NCBI GenBank assembly: GCA_014163555.1 | Contig: JACJGO010000019.1 | Coordinates: forward strand, 56,836 to 120,835 | Direction of reading: 5' to 3' | Source: Flavisolibacter longurius | GTDB taxonomy: Bacteria > Bacteroidota > Bacteroidia > Chitinophagales > Chitinophagaceae | DNA length: 64,000 nucleotides | Part shown: piece by piece, positions 41,247-51,321 of the stretch | How positions within the stretch are numbered: the stretch's first letter is position 1 | Layout of the letters: every line of letters starts with the position of its first letter | Notes under the pieces: model-generated | The model's input: only the letters and a program-made list of their open reading frames with translations | Database searches by the model: none | Told to the model about the DNA's origin: nothing | Program-made: the position numbers and the translations under genes

Positions 41247-42851
41247 ATGTTCGCCGCACAGCATATTCCTTACAAGGAAACCAACAGCTTTTCGAAACTG
41301 ATTCTTGATTATCTCGAAGGTGCCGCTTCCCTGCAGCCTTTCTATCGCAATCCTCCCAACCTGGAAGGCATCCGTGCCGCCATAGAGGTGCGGAAGGGTT
41401 TTCAAACCAACCGGCAAACACTGGTGAATGTGCTCAAAGAACAATATGCACAGCATGAAGTGCATGCTGCAGTAGCCGCGAACCTTGATGCTTTGCTCCA
41501 GAACAATACGTTCACCGTTTGTACAGCACACCAACCCAACCTATTTACCGGTCCGCTTTATTTTGTTTACAAGGTGTTGCACACCATCCGCCTGGCTGCC
41601 TGGCTGCAAGAGCAATTACCCGCTTACAAATTTGTGCCGGTCTATTACATGGGTTCAGAAGATGCGGACTTTGCCGAACTGAATCATACTTATGTGGATG
41701 GAAAAAAACTGGAGTGGAAAAAAGAACAAACCGGAGCGGTGGGCCGCATGGTGGTTGATAAAACGCTGCTGCAGTTGATTGATGAACTGGAAGGGCAATT
41801 GGTGTACGAACCGTTTGGCCAGGAAGTCGTGTCCATGCTACGCAATTCCTATACAAATGGCCGCACCATCCAGGAAGCTACTTTTGAACTGGTCAATGCA
41901 TTGTATGGCCAATGGGGGCTTGTGGTGCTGATCCCTGATCACCCGCTGCTGAAAGCGCAAATGAAAAGGGTGTTTGAAGAAGATATTTTTCAAAACACAT
42001 CTTCCCAGATTGTAGAGCAGACAAACGAAAGGCTGGGAGAGGAATACAATGTGCAGGCCAATCCCAGGGAGATCAACCTGTTTTACCTCCGCGACAGCAT
42101 TCGTGAACGCATTGAAAAGCGGAACGTTGAATTTTTTGTATTGAATACGGACATCCGTTTTTCGGAAGATGAACTCCGTGATGAGTTGAACAACCACCCC
42201 GAACGTTTTAGTCCGAATGTGATCCTGCGAGGTTTGTACCAGGAAGTTATTCTGCCCAACCTTGCTTTCATTGGCGGTGGTGGCGAAACGGCATACTGGC
42301 TTCAGCTCTGCGAGTTGTTCAGTCATTACGGTGTACCCTACCCGGTTTTGGTGCTGCGCAATTCCTTTCTGATTGTCGAACAAAAATGGCAGGAGAAACT
42401 GGCAAAAATTGCCTTCACACCAGCTGATCTATTTTCATCTGATGATGATTTAATGAAACAGGTTGTAGACCGCAATTCGGTACATGCTTTTTCTCTGAAT
42501 GGCAATTTTGAAAAAGCTGAAGATTTGTATGAAACCATCCGGGAACAGGCGGAAACCATTGATCCTACATTATCGCAATACGTGGCAGCCATTAAAGCAC
42601 GTTCGCTAAAAGAGCTGCAGGAATTGGAAAAGAAAATGCTGCGGGCTGAAAAGCGGAAATATAGCGATCAGCAACGACAGATCACCGTTTTAAAGGAGGC
42701 CCTGTTTCCGCGAAATGGCTTGCAGGAAAGAGTAGAGAACTTCAGTGGTTTTTACGCCAAATGGGGCGTTGGTTTCGTTGCCGCATTGTTACAACATTCC
42801 CTTTCTTTGGAACAGGAGTTTACGATCCTTACAGTTGCAGATCAACCGTAA
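41247..42851 (+). CDS. bshC: Bacillithiol biosynthesis cysteine-adding enzyme BshC
   Basis: Last step of bacillithiol synthesis: adds L-cysteine to glucosaminyl malate. 534 aa. Signatures: TAHQPNLFTGPLYFVYKV and YYMGSEDADFAELNHTYV in the Rossmann-like N-terminal half; FIGGGGETAYWLQ; a coiled-coil region near 445-500 (LKELQELEKKMLRAEKRKYS) and the conserved C-terminus. The gene starts at a TACTTTTA-ATG arrangement and ends overlapping the convergent lipoprotein gene by 23 bp. bshA and bshB are not in this window. Confidence 0.96.
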   Translation: MFAAQHIPYKETNSFSKLILDYLEGAASLQPFYRNPPNLEGIRAAIEVRKGFQTNRQTLVNVLKEQYAQHEVHAAVAANLDALLQNNTFTVCTAHQPNLFTGPLYFVYKVLHTIRLAAWLQEQLPAYKFVPVYYMGSEDADFAELNHTYVDGKKLEWKKEQTGAVGRMVVDKTLLQLIDELEGQLVYEPFGQEVVSMLRNSYTNGRTIQEATFELVNALYGQWGLVVLIPDHPLLKAQMKRVFEEDIFQNTSSQIVEQTNERLGEEYNVQANPREINLFYLRDSIRERIEKRNVEFFVLNTDIRFSEDELRDELNNHPERFSPNVILRGLYQEVILPNLAFIGGGGETAYWLQLCELFSHYGVPYPVLVLRNSFLIVEQKWQEKLAKIAFTPADLFSSDDDLMKQVVDRNSVHAFSLNGNFEKAEDLYETIREQAETIDPTLSQYVAAIKARSLKELQELEKKMLRAEKRKYSDQQRQITVLKEALFPRNGLQERVENFSGFYAKWGVGFVAALLQHSLSLEQEFTILTVADQP

Positions 42852-43755
42852 AAACTTTACTGCTGCCATTGTCGTTATCGGAAACAAGGTGTAATCGGTA
42901 CCGGTTTCCATTTACACTTTCAGCGCAAACACTTTCTATTTTTTGGCCGTTGAACACCGGGGAAAACTGTGTTAATTTTAGCATGCCGCTCGTTTGAATA
43001 ACTGCATTCTCCATCGCTTTGGAAAAGTTTTGAATCCAACCGAGATAACTTTCTCCAATCTCCCCATCGTCTACAGCGTTGTAGGTTGCTTCTTCAGAGG
43101 CTGTAAAAAGCAAAAGGTCTGTTTCTTCCACGTAATACAATCCTGATAGCCCGGCGATGCTACCGGTATCAGGCAACCGAATTTCTTTGACGGAAAAGCT
43201 TGTTTCATTTTCCCGGAAAATAAGATGGTTGGTACGGGTGGTGAGGTTAGACCGGTTGCAGAACAGGAGTGTTTCTCCAACCGCCGTACTGCCTTCGATA
43301 TTGATTTCTTCTATACCGGATAATTTCACTGAATCAGGAAATAGTTTTGTTTGTCGTACCGAATCGCTGCTGCCAATGCTCCATTCATACGCCATCCAGC
43401 GGTGAGGCCCCGAAAGAGATCCTACGCCAAATAATATTGCTTTGCCTTCTTTTTTGGTGAGAAAAGCAGATTCGATATCCGGTTTACTGTCTTTTGCAAT
43501 AACGGTTGCCGTATCGGGCCAATAGGTAATTTTACTCAATACTTGGTACGATGGAGATAGCACCAAAAGGTAAGGTGCATTGTCGCCAAAGAGGTAAAGT
43601 TTGCCATCAAACCATTCTATTCCCGAAGCGGAAGGAAAATCCAGGGTTTGCGAAGAAATTAGCTTCAGAGAAGCCGCCTCACGGCAACCGCTATACGTCA
43701 AAACTGTTAGGCCAACCAGCAGATTGAAGATGATGAATTTTATCTTCCACTTCAT
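42829..43755 (-). CDS. Lipoprotein, beta-propeller-like (DUF6929-like)
   Basis: 308 aa starting [18 protein letters not shown] with lipobox YSGC, so a lipid-anchored envelope protein; the open frame extends upstream into purE but without a signal. Repeated strand segments with D/G turns ([35 protein letters not shown]) suggest a beta-propeller. No function known. Its start lies inside the last 65 bp of purE, so the two are coupled. Confidence 0.82.
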   Translation of the reverse strand: MKWKIKFIIFNLLVGLTVLTYSGCREAASLKLISSQTLDFPSASGIEWFDGKLYLFGDNAPYLLVLSPSYQVLSKITYWPDTATVIAKDSKPDIESAFLTKKEGKAILFGVGSLSGPHRWMAYEWSIGSSDSVRQTKLFPDSVKLSGIEEINIEGSTAVGETLLFCNRSNLTTRTNHLIFRENETSFSVKEIRLPDTGSIAGLSGLYYVEETDLLLFTASEEATYNAVDDGEIGESYLGWIQNFSKAMENAVIQTSGMLKLTQFSPVFNGQKIESVCAESVNGNRYRLHLVSDNDNGSSKVFTVDLQL

Positions 43756-44245
43756 GCACCATTTTTTCTTTGTATGCTGCAACTTTCTTTCCAACCTCTT
43801 CCTCAAATGCGCCAACCATCTGTGCTGCCAGTATGCCGGCATTTTTTGCCGCATTCAGGGCAACTGTAGCCACAGGAACACCGTTTGGCATCTGCAAAAT
43901 GGAAAGAACCGAATCCCAGCCATCAATGGAGTTGCTGCTTTTTACCGGTACTCCAATTACCGGAAGCGACGTAAGGGATGCCACCATGCCTGGCAAATGC
44001 GCCGCACCGCCGGCACCGGCGATGATGACTTTCAATCCCCGTTCTTTAGCCGATTGTGCATAGCGGAACATACGCTGGGGCGTACGATGCGCCGAAACAA
44101 CCGTGAGCTCAAAAGGCACTTCGAAAAACTTCAGGATATCAGCAGCGGCCTGCATGATGTTCAAGTCACTGTCGCTGCCCATGATAATGCCGACGAGAGG
44201 TGTCGATGTTAGGAGTTTGGGGTTTGGAGTTTGGGGTTGTGCCAT
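43691..44245 (-). CDS. purE: N5-carboxyaminoimidazole ribonucleotide mutase (PurE)
   Basis: Purine synthesis: rearranges N5-CAIR (made by PurK) to CAIR. 184 aa. Class I PurE signatures [24 protein letters not shown] and [12 protein letters not shown]. The extra N-terminus ([15 protein letters not shown]) is encoded by a period-7 DNA repeat, which is not part of the family core. purK lies 6 kb away, beyond the RND operon. Promoter TATCTTTG is 74 nt upstream. Confidence 0.97.
   Translation of the reverse strand: MAQPQTPNPKLLTSTPLVGIIMGSDSDLNIMQAAADILKFFEVPFELTVVSAHRTPQRMFRYAQSAKERGLKVIIAGAGGAAHLPGMVASLTSLPVIGVPVKSSNSIDGWDSVLSILQMPNGVPVATVALNAAKNAGILAAQMVGAFEEEVGKKVAAYKEKMVHEVEDKIHHLQSAGWPNSFDV
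44213..44240 (-). repeat. Period-7 repeat inside the purE 5' end
   Basis: Four 7-mers of the type GGAGTTT / GGGGTTT lie in frame within the first codons of purE. A looser complementary array (CCCCAAA type) is at 44387-44414. Confidence 0.75.
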
Positions 44246-44319
44246 CCGTTGTGCCAGTCTTTTAATTGAATTAAATAAAATGACTGCATTTTCTGCAAAT
44301 CATTTTGCTTAAACTCCGC

Positions 44320-44327
44320 CAAAGATA
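44320..44327 (-). promoter_or_regulatory. purE promoter, TATCTTTG
   Basis: Exact TAnnTTTG on the minus strand, 74 nt before the purE ATG; a longer leader than at most other genes here. Confidence 0.55.
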
Positions 44328-44349
44328 TTCAAGGCTGTAGTAAACCACT

Positions 44350-44373
44350 GCTAAATCTCAGAAAGAATTTAGC
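44350..44373. repeat. Hairpin between the TolC-like gene and purE
   Basis: GCTAAAT and ATTTAGC form a 7-bp stem, extended by CT/AG. No T-run on either strand. Confidence 0.3.
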
Positions 44374-44416
44374 GCAGAAGACTTAACCCCAAACCACAGA
44401 CTACTTACGTCAAACC

Positions 44417-45751
44417 TTATCTGACCAATTCGCCCCGCAAACGTCTGAGTTCCGTTTCGGACACTTTCAGGTTGTAGCGGGCATTGATCAGGTTTGTAAG
44501 AATGGTAGAAACGTTTTCTTCGGCCTGGCGCAATTCGATATAGGTTGTGCGGCCAAGGCGGTAGCGTTCCTGTTCGATGAAAAGATTTTCCCTGGCCAGC
44601 GCAACGCTGGTGTCCAGCGTTTGAACGACTTGTCGCTGCGCATCATAGTTGCGGAAGGCATTCAGCAGGTTAGTATTCAGCAAGGCTTCCTGGCTGCGAA
44701 ATTGCAATTCCTGGAAGTTAACCGCCAGTTCTGCCTGCCGGATCTGCTGCCGTACGGTAAAATTGTTCAGGATCGGAATGGATGCTGTAATACCATAGTT
44801 AAACCCTTTGTTCAGGTTAAAAAGAGGAGAGAAGGGGTTAATAACCTGGTTGTTGCTGGTGCGGTTAAAGTTGTAAGCCGAAACAATTTGCACTGTTGGA
44901 TAGCGGGATGCTTTTGCGAGACGCACATTTAATTCTGCAGCCTGGATATTGGTACGGGCCAATTGCAGTTCCGGGCTTGAAAGGGCCAGGTTATTCAGCA
45001 GGTTGCCCAGGACCAACTCTGTTTCCACCGGGATGGTGTCACTGACTTTATATGCTGCATCCTGTGCAACGTTCATCAACTGGTTCAGCAATTGCCGGCG
45101 CTGGTCGATCAGTGCAAGTTGGTTGATGCGGGCTGCGGTGCTGTTGTTGAAATCAATCTTTGCCTGCAATACTTCAGGCTTGATGCCGGCGCCAATATCA
45201 AATTTGTATTGTGCCAGCCGCAAACGATCCGAAGCCAGTTGCAACTGCTCGTCAACATTTCGCAGTTGTTGCTTCTGCCGCACAATATCGTAGTACGTAT
45301 TGATAACGGAAGCAACCGTATTGATCACGGCGGCCTTCACCACCAGGTCGCCCTGCTCTACGGCAATATCCAATTGGTCGCGGAGGAGAAACATGCGAAA
45401 GCCGTCAAATACCGTCCAGTTCAGGTTAATGGCACTGGACAGTGCGTTCTGTCGAATCCCATTCCGTACCCGGTCCGAACCATCGGCCAAGGTTTGTTTT
45501 TGATTATTGTTCGATAATAAATACGTACCGGTTGCATTGATGCGGGGGAGGAAGGCAGCATTGCGGTATTCGTAATTGATGGCAGCAACGGCTGAATCCT
45601 GCCGGGCCAGTAAGATGTCGTAGTTGTTCCGGAGTGCATAACCTACCGCTTCTTCTACGGTTAATGAATCCTGCGCCCAAAGCGTAGCAGTAGACGTCAA
45701 CAATGTAACAACGAAAAGGGTTCCTTTCTTTATTCTGTTAATAACGTGCAT
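44417..45751 (-). CDS. TolC-family outer membrane efflux protein
   Basis: 444 aa with a signal peptide (GTLFVVTLLTSTATLWAQ). Two OEP repeats with long helical hairpins, for example ASVINTYYDIVRQKQQLRNV and AELAVNFQELQFRSQEALLN. It forms the outer membrane channel of the tripartite pump. It overlaps the end of the RND pump gene; the ATG at 45751 gives 14 bp of overlap, and 45766 is the alternative. Confidence 0.94.
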   Translation of the reverse strand: MHVINRIKKGTLFVVTLLTSTATLWAQDSLTVEEAVGYALRNNYDILLARQDSAVAAINYEYRNAAFLPRINATGTYLLSNNNQKQTLADGSDRVRNGIRQNALSSAINLNWTVFDGFRMFLLRDQLDIAVEQGDLVVKAAVINTVASVINTYYDIVRQKQQLRNVDEQLQLASDRLRLAQYKFDIGAGIKPEVLQAKIDFNNSTAARINQLALIDQRRQLLNQLMNVAQDAAYKVSDTIPVETELVLGNLLNNLALSSPELQLARTNIQAAELNVRLAKASRYPTVQIVSAYNFNRTSNNQVINPFSPLFNLNKGFNYGITASIPILNNFTVRQQIRQAELAVNFQELQFRSQEALLNTNLLNAFRNYDAQRQVVQTLDTSVALARENLFIEQERYRLGRTTYIELRQAEENVSTILTNLINARYNLKVSETELRRLRGELVR

Positions 45752-48700
45752 GTTCCAGTTGCGCATGTTGTTTTTCTTCCTGCATCACTTCTAACTCGTT
45801 CTTCTTCTTTTTGGAAGAAAGGTAAGCGTACATGGCAGGGATCACGAATAAGGTTAAAATCAGCGAAAACATAATACCGCCCACGATAACAACACCCAAT
45901 GGAATCCGGCTGGTAGCGGCCGCACCCAAGGAAAGGGCAATGGGCATGGCACCCAAGGCCATTGCCAGTGAGGTCATCAGAATGGGACGCAAGCGTTGCG
46001 TAGCCGAATAAATGGCTGCATCCATTTTGCTCATGCCTTTCAGGCGGTTCTGGTTAGCAAATTCCACAATCAGGATACCGTTCTTTGTTACCAGACCAAT
46101 CAGCATGATCATCCCGATCTGTGAAAAAATGTTCAGTGTATGGCCAAAGATCCAGAGTGACAGTACCGCACCGGCAATGGCAAGCGGTACCGTGATCATG
46201 ATAATCAGCGGATCGATAAAACTTTCAAATTGTGCAGCCAGGATCAGGAAGATCAAACCCAACGCCAGGAAAAAGGCAAAACCAATATTGCTGGAGCTTT
46301 CCGCATAGTCGCGGGATGAGCCAGTCAGTGACGTACTATAGGTTTCGTCCAACAGTTTTTCAGCGATGTTGTTCATAGCCGTAATGCCTTCACCCACCGT
46401 TTTTCCCGGGGCCAGGCTGGCTGAAATGGTGGCCGACTTAAAGCGGTTGAAGTGATAGATGGTTGACGGCGTGGTGGCCTCTTCAAAACTTACAAGGTTA
46501 TCGAGGCTGATCATCTGGCCAGCATTGTTACGGACAAAAATGCCTTTCAGATCAGTGGGATCGTCACGGTTTTCCCGTTCTACCTGACCTATTACCTGGT
46601 ACTGTTTTCCTTCTTTTGTAAAATAACCCAGGCGGCGATTACTCAGAGCAAGGTTCAGTGTTTCAGAAATATCCTGTACCGAAACGCCTAGTTGTGCAGC
46701 CTTCAAACGGTCAACGGAAATACGAAGTTCCGGCTTATTGAATTTGAGGTCGGCATCGGCTCCAACCAATACACCGCTACGATTGGCTTCCTCAACAAAT
46801 TTTGGTAGTACTGTAGCCAGTTTATTGAAGTTGTTGTTTTGAATAACAAACTGTACCGGCTGACCACCACGTCGGTTTTGCTGGATGGTTTGTTCTTCTA
46901 CTACAAACACCCGGCCTTCTGAATATTTTGGGAGATTGCGCTGTATCATCTCCACAATCTCTTTCTGCGAACGGTCGCGTTCTTTTGGTGCCACCAGCAC
47001 AGTTCGTACAAAACCGGTATTGGCAGCCCCACTGGCAAAGCCGGGAGCCGTAATGGACATCACAGTCTGCTTTTCTGGTACCGAGTCCAGAACGAGGTTG
47101 GTGAGACGTTCAATAAATGCATCTGTGTATTCGTAGGAGGCACCTTCCGGCGCTGTTACCTGTAAGCGGAATTGGCTGCGGTCCTCCATCGGGGCAAGTT
47201 CCGATTGCAGTGAACCACCAATGAAATAGATAATACCACCACAGATAATGACAATGACGATCGCAATCCAGCGAACTTTCATAAAGCCGGTGAGCGCCGA
47301 CTGGTAACTATTTTCCATCCAACGGAAAAAGGGTTCTGTTTTGGTATAAAACCAGGAATGCTTGTGAACACTTTTTGTCAGCTTTACGTTAAGTACCGGT
47401 GTAAGGGTGAGTGATACAAAGGCCGAGATCAACACCGCACCGGCCACTACAATACCGAATTCACGAAAAAGCCGGCCCACAAAACCTTCCAAAAAGATGA
47501 TGGGTAAGAATACAACAGCGAGTGTTATAGACGTGGCAATAACCGCGAAATAAATTTCTTTAGAGCCTTCCAGCGCCGCCTGCCATTTGTTCATGCCCTG
47601 CTCCATTTTTTTGTAGATGTTCTCTGTCACAACGATACCATCATCTACCACCAAACCTGTTGCCAGAACGATAGCAAGCAGCGTTAATACGTTGATGGTA
47701 AAGCCGCAGAGGTACATGATAAAAAACGCACCAATCAGGGATACCGGGATATCGATCAGGGGACGAAGGGCGATGGCCCAGTCGCGGAAGAACAAGTAGA
47801 TGATCAGCACCACCAGGATAAAGGCAATGATGAGGGTTTCTTCAACTTCCGAAATGGAGTTCTTAATGTGTTTGGTCTGATCCAGAGCAATATTGAGAGT
47901 AAAGTCGTCCGGCAATTCATTTTTTAACTGGTCCAAACGCTTGTAGAATTCATTGGAAATCTCTACATAGTTGGAGCCCGGTTGCGGAATAATTGCCAGG
48001 GCGATCATCGGGATGCCGCTTTCTTTCAGTGAGCTTTCTTCGTTCTCGGGTCCCAACACGGCTTCGCCAATGTCCTTTATGCGGATGTCGCTGCCTTCGC
48101 CACTTTTTACAATGATGTTGTTGAACTCCTCTTCTGTATTCAGCTGGCCAAAGGTGCGTACTATCAGTTCGGTATTGCTGCCTGAAATTTTTCCGCTCGG
48201 CAGCTCAATGTTTTCCCGCAACAGGGCAGCTTGCACATCGGAAGGCGTAAGGCTGTACGCACTAAGTTTTTGCGGATCAAACCAGATGCGCATGGCGTAG
48301 CGCTTTTCACCCCAGATCTGTATTCCGCTCACACCGGCAATGGTCTGCAGTCGCTCTACCAAAAAGTTGTTGGCATATTCGGTTACCTCCAACTGGTTGC
48401 GGGTATTGCTCTGCACCGTCATGGAGATGATCGGGTCTGTGGAGGCATCCGCTTTTGATACAACAGGTGGGGCTTCCAGGTCAGATGGCAGGGATCGGGT
48501 GGCCTGTGATACTTTATCGCGAACGTCATTGGCGGCTGTTTCCAGGTCGATTCCCAGGTCAAACTCCACGTTAATATTGCTGCGGCCCTGGTTACTGGAG
48601 GAGGTTATATTTTTTACACCCGCAATTCCGTTGATGGCTTTTTCCAGCGGCTCGGTGATCTGTGTTTCAATGATCTCAGGATTGGCACCACCATACGAGG

Positions 48701-48845
48701 TTGATACGTTGATATTTGGAGGATCGATAGCAGGGTAATCCCGTACACCCAAAAATTTAAATCCAATCACACCAAACACCACGATGATGATGTTCATAAC
48801 GATGGCCAATACAGGCCGCTTCAAACTCAGTTCAGAAATATTCAT
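45738..48845 (-). CDS. RND efflux pump, AcrB/HAE1 type
   Basis: 1035 aa inner membrane proton antiporter of the hydrophobe/amphiphile efflux family. The proton-relay acids DD are seen in GLVVDDGIVVTENIYKKM, and the 12-TM layout with two large periplasmic loops is intact. N-terminal SLKRPVLAIVMNIIIVVFG and TEPLEKAINGIAGVKNITSS are family marks. It gives multidrug or toxic-compound efflux; substrate unknown. Middle gene of adaptor-pump-TolC operon. Confidence 0.97.
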   Translation of the reverse strand: MNISELSLKRPVLAIVMNIIIVVFGVIGFKFLGVRDYPAIDPPNINVSTSYGGANPEIIETQITEPLEKAINGIAGVKNITSSSNQGRSNINVEFDLGIDLETAANDVRDKVSQATRSLPSDLEAPPVVSKADASTDPIISMTVQSNTRNQLEVTEYANNFLVERLQTIAGVSGIQIWGEKRYAMRIWFDPQKLSAYSLTPSDVQAALLRENIELPSGKISGSNTELIVRTFGQLNTEEEFNNIIVKSGEGSDIRIKDIGEAVLGPENEESSLKESGIPMIALAIIPQPGSNYVEISNEFYKRLDQLKNELPDDFTLNIALDQTKHIKNSISEVEETLIIAFILVVLIIYLFFRDWAIALRPLIDIPVSLIGAFFIMYLCGFTINVLTLLAIVLATGLVVDDGIVVTENIYKKMEQGMNKWQAALEGSKEIYFAVIATSITLAVVFLPIIFLEGFVGRLFREFGIVVAGAVLISAFVSLTLTPVLNVKLTKSVHKHSWFYTKTEPFFRWMENSYQSALTGFMKVRWIAIVIVIICGGIIYFIGGSLQSELAPMEDRSQFRLQVTAPEGASYEYTDAFIERLTNLVLDSVPEKQTVMSITAPGFASGAANTGFVRTVLVAPKERDRSQKEIVEMIQRNLPKYSEGRVFVVEEQTIQQNRRGGQPVQFVIQNNNFNKLATVLPKFVEEANRSGVLVGADADLKFNKPELRISVDRLKAAQLGVSVQDISETLNLALSNRRLGYFTKEGKQYQVIGQVERENRDDPTDLKGIFVRNNAGQMISLDNLVSFEEATTPSTIYHFNRFKSATISASLAPGKTVGEGITAMNNIAEKLLDETYSTSLTGSSRDYAESSSNIGFAFFLALGLIFLILAAQFESFIDPLIIMITVPLAIAGAVLSLWIFGHTLNIFSQIGMIMLIGLVTKNGILIVEFANQNRLKGMSKMDAAIYSATQRLRPILMTSLAMALGAMPIALSLGAAATSRIPLGVVIVGGIMFSLILTLFVIPAMYAYLSSKKKKNELEVMQEEKQHAQLEHARY

Positions 48846-48876
48846 ACACCTTGCCTGGTTGTGCTCTTTTCAGAGC

Positions 48877-49995
48877 TTATGGATTAACAGGTTTCGTTGA
48901 GTCGGCAGTGGTGCGCTGTCCCGCTACCGCTTTGCCATTGACTTTGGTAACAATTACTTTGGCATCCGGACGAAGGCTCAGTAACCCGGTCACCAACACA
49001 GTATCACCAACATTCAATCCACTGGTGATTTGAACGGTGGAGGAATCGCGAATGCCGGTAGTAACGTCAACAAATTTTGCGGTGCCATTGTTATACACAT
49101 ACACTTTTTTGCCTCTTGCCTGTGGAATGACAGCCTGGGTTGGTAAAACAATTGCATCAGGATCGGGTTCAAAGCTGAGGGCCACTTTCGCAAAGGCACC
49201 GGGTGTCAGACCGGCATTGTCGCCTTGTACAATACCTCTTACTTGCAGCGACCGTGTGTTTTGTGCTATGTTTGATTCCGTAGCGGAAATACGTGCCGCA
49301 AACTTCCGGTCAACACCTTCAATCGTGAAGGTTACAAACTGTCCGTTCTTAATCTGCGAAATATATTTTTCAGGAACTGTGAAATCAATCTTCATTTGAC
49401 CTACCTGGCTGATGGTTGTCATAATAGAGGCGGGGCTTACATAAGCGCCAACACTGACCATCCGCAATCCAACCTTACCTGAGAAAGGTGCCCGCACTAC
49501 AGTCTTGGCAATTTGTGCCTGCGTAATAGCTATATCAGCAGCCGTGTTGCTCACCTGGAGTTGTGTCGTTTCATAGTCCTGGCGGCTGATGCCGCCAATT
49601 TTCAACAGTTCTTCGGAGCGGGTTTCGTTTTGTTTTGCAATGCGGGATTGTACCTGCAGTTTGCGCAGTTGCGCTTGTAAGTCAGCATCATTCAATTTAA
49701 AAAGCGTTGCGCCTTTGCCAACAACGGATCCTTCTTTAAAATAAATTCCGGTAATGATACCGGCTACTTCAGGATGTATTTCAGTGGATTCATTGGCAGC
49801 AATGGTGCCGGGTACTTCAATCTGATCAAGGACGGTTGTATTGGTAACTGTGATGGCTTCGGCCCGTACCGGTGGTCTTCCACCGCCGCCACCACGCTGC
49901 TGTTGTTGCGCTGCTTCTTTTCGTTCGGTACTGCCACAGGAAGTAAAAAGAACAAAAGCCGACAGGATGCCTAAGCTTGCAAAACGGAAATTCAT
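48877..49995 (-). CDS. RND periplasmic adaptor (membrane fusion protein)
   Basis: 372 aa lipoprotein (MNFRFASLGILSAFVLFTSC). Lipoyl/barrel domain segments: IDQ-like IHPEVAGIITGIYFKEGSVV, helical hairpin LRKLQVQSRIAKQNETRSEE, and VRAPFSGKVGLRMVSVGAYV. I chose the ATG at 49995 because the promoter box at 50020-50027 would lie within a longer ORF. A glycine/arginine-rich stretch (QQQQRGGGGGRPP) follows the lipobox. It links pump and TolC-like protein. Confidence 0.95.
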   Translation of the reverse strand: MNFRFASLGILSAFVLFTSCGSTERKEAAQQQQRGGGGGRPPVRAEAITVTNTTVLDQIEVPGTIAANESTEIHPEVAGIITGIYFKEGSVVGKGATLFKLNDADLQAQLRKLQVQSRIAKQNETRSEELLKIGGISRQDYETTQLQVSNTAADIAITQAQIAKTVVRAPFSGKVGLRMVSVGAYVSPASIMTTISQVGQMKIDFTVPEKYISQIKNGQFVTFTIEGVDRKFAARISATESNIAQNTRSLQVRGIVQGDNAGLTPGAFAKVALSFEPDPDAIVLPTQAVIPQARGKKVYVYNNGTAKFVDVTTGIRDSSTVQITSGLNVGDTVLVTGLLSLRPDAKVIVTKVNGKAVAGQRTTADSTKPVNP

Positions 49996-50019
49996 TAATT
50001 GTTTCGATGATTTAGGTAA

Positions 50020-50027
50020 CAAAAATA
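50020..50027 (-). promoter_or_regulatory. RND operon promoter, TATTTTTG
   Basis: Exact TAnnTTTG on the minus strand, 24 nt before the adaptor ATG; fixes its start. Confidence 0.65.
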
Positions 50028-50186
50028 AAGGGTATTCCTGTGCTGGGTCTCCTTAATGTTCCAACAGCAGTTAACCGTTAACCTTATTTAACGTCTTTTA
50101 GAAATAGAGGGGGCGTTCAGGTTAAAATTTTAACAGAACAAAAGTGTTGTCAAAAGGTTCAGACGACGATACGTTATTCATTACAA

Positions 50187-51317
50187 TTATTTTTCACGGC
50201 TTACCACTCTCAGCGTCTGTTTGATTTTATTGGCCTTGTGCATCAGGTCCTGCTTCTCGTTGCTCAATACCGTGATGTGCCCCATTTTGCGTCCGGGTTT
50301 GGTTTGCAGTTTTCCGTAAATGTGTACGAACGCATTGTCGATGCGTAACACTTCTTCCAGGCCCTCATAATGTACCGGCCCGTTGTGGCCATCACTGCCT
50401 ACAACATTGACCATTACGGAAGAAAGTATAGGCTTTGTATTGCCAAGCGGGTATCCTAGTATCACACGCCAAAGCATATCAAACTGCGAGCTGTAATGCG
50501 CTTCGATGGTATGATGGCCACTGTTATGTACCCTTGGCGCTGTTTCATTCACCAGCACATCGTCGGACTCATCTACAAAAAGTTCAACGGCAAAAATGCC
50601 GGGTGAACCAAAATTGCGAACAACGGAAAGAGCAATTGCTTCCACTTTCCACAAAACGCTTTGCTTTATGTCAGCCGGGCAAAGCTGCAGGTCCAGCATG
50701 TTCAGATCCGAGTTAAACATCATCTCCACCGGAGGATATAGAACAGTTTTGCCATTTTGATCGACAGCTACTATCTGTGCAATCTCTTTTTTAATGCGCA
50801 CCTTTTTCTCCAGCACACTGGGTTCGTTAAAACCCTTGCCGGCATCTGCGATGGTGTCGATCACCTGCACACCACGACCATCATATCCACCTTCTGCCAG
50901 TTTTTGTACGGCGGGTAATAGATGCGAGTGTTTACTGATCTCTGCTGCCGATTCCAGAATGCTGTAAGCTGCTGTCGGAATCTGGTGGGACGTATAATAT
51001 AGTTTTTGCGCAGCTTTATTTTTAATGATACGCAATACAGAAGGACGGGGATAGATTTTTACGCCTTCGCTTTCCAGTTTTTCCAGCGCATCAATGTTTA
51101 CGTTTTCAATCTCGATGGTCACGGCATCGAGGGCCTTACCAAAATTGTAAACCGTATCAAAATCGCGGATGCTGCCCTTGACAAAAAAGCGGCAAAGATG
51201 AGCCGCCGGGCAGGCATCATCATCTTCAAGCACATGCGTTTCTACAGGGTAATTAGCGGCTGCTTGTAATAACATTCTTCCTAATTGTCCGCCACCAAGG
51301 ATGCCTACTTTTTGCAT
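50187..51317 (-). CDS. purK: N5-carboxyaminoimidazole ribonucleotide synthase (PurK)
   Basis: ATP-grasp enzyme that carboxylates AIR to N5-CAIR, the substrate of PurE. 376 aa. VGILGGGQLGRMLLQAA at the N-terminus, AEGGYDGRGVQVI in the ATP-binding loop, and VNETAPRVHNSGHHTIEA as the active-site segment. It starts 4 nt after a TACATTTG box. Confidence 0.97.
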   Translation of the reverse strand: MQKVGILGGGQLGRMLLQAAANYPVETHVLEDDDACPAAHLCRFFVKGSIRDFDTVYNFGKALDAVTIEIENVNIDALEKLESEGVKIYPRPSVLRIIKNKAAQKLYYTSHQIPTAAYSILESAAEISKHSHLLPAVQKLAEGGYDGRGVQVIDTIADAGKGFNEPSVLEKKVRIKKEIAQIVAVDQNGKTVLYPPVEMMFNSDLNMLDLQLCPADIKQSVLWKVEAIALSVVRNFGSPGIFAVELFVDESDDVLVNETAPRVHNSGHHTIEAHYSSQFDMLWRVILGYPLGNTKPILSSVMVNVVGSDGHNGPVHYEGLEEVLRIDNAFVHIYGKLQTKPGRKMGHITVLSNEKQDLMHKANKIKQTLRVVSREK

Positions 51318-51321
51318 GGCG

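Noticed and set aside
41041..41301. 86-aa plus ORF overlapping the bshC start
   Set aside because: Runs into bshC in another frame, with no motif.
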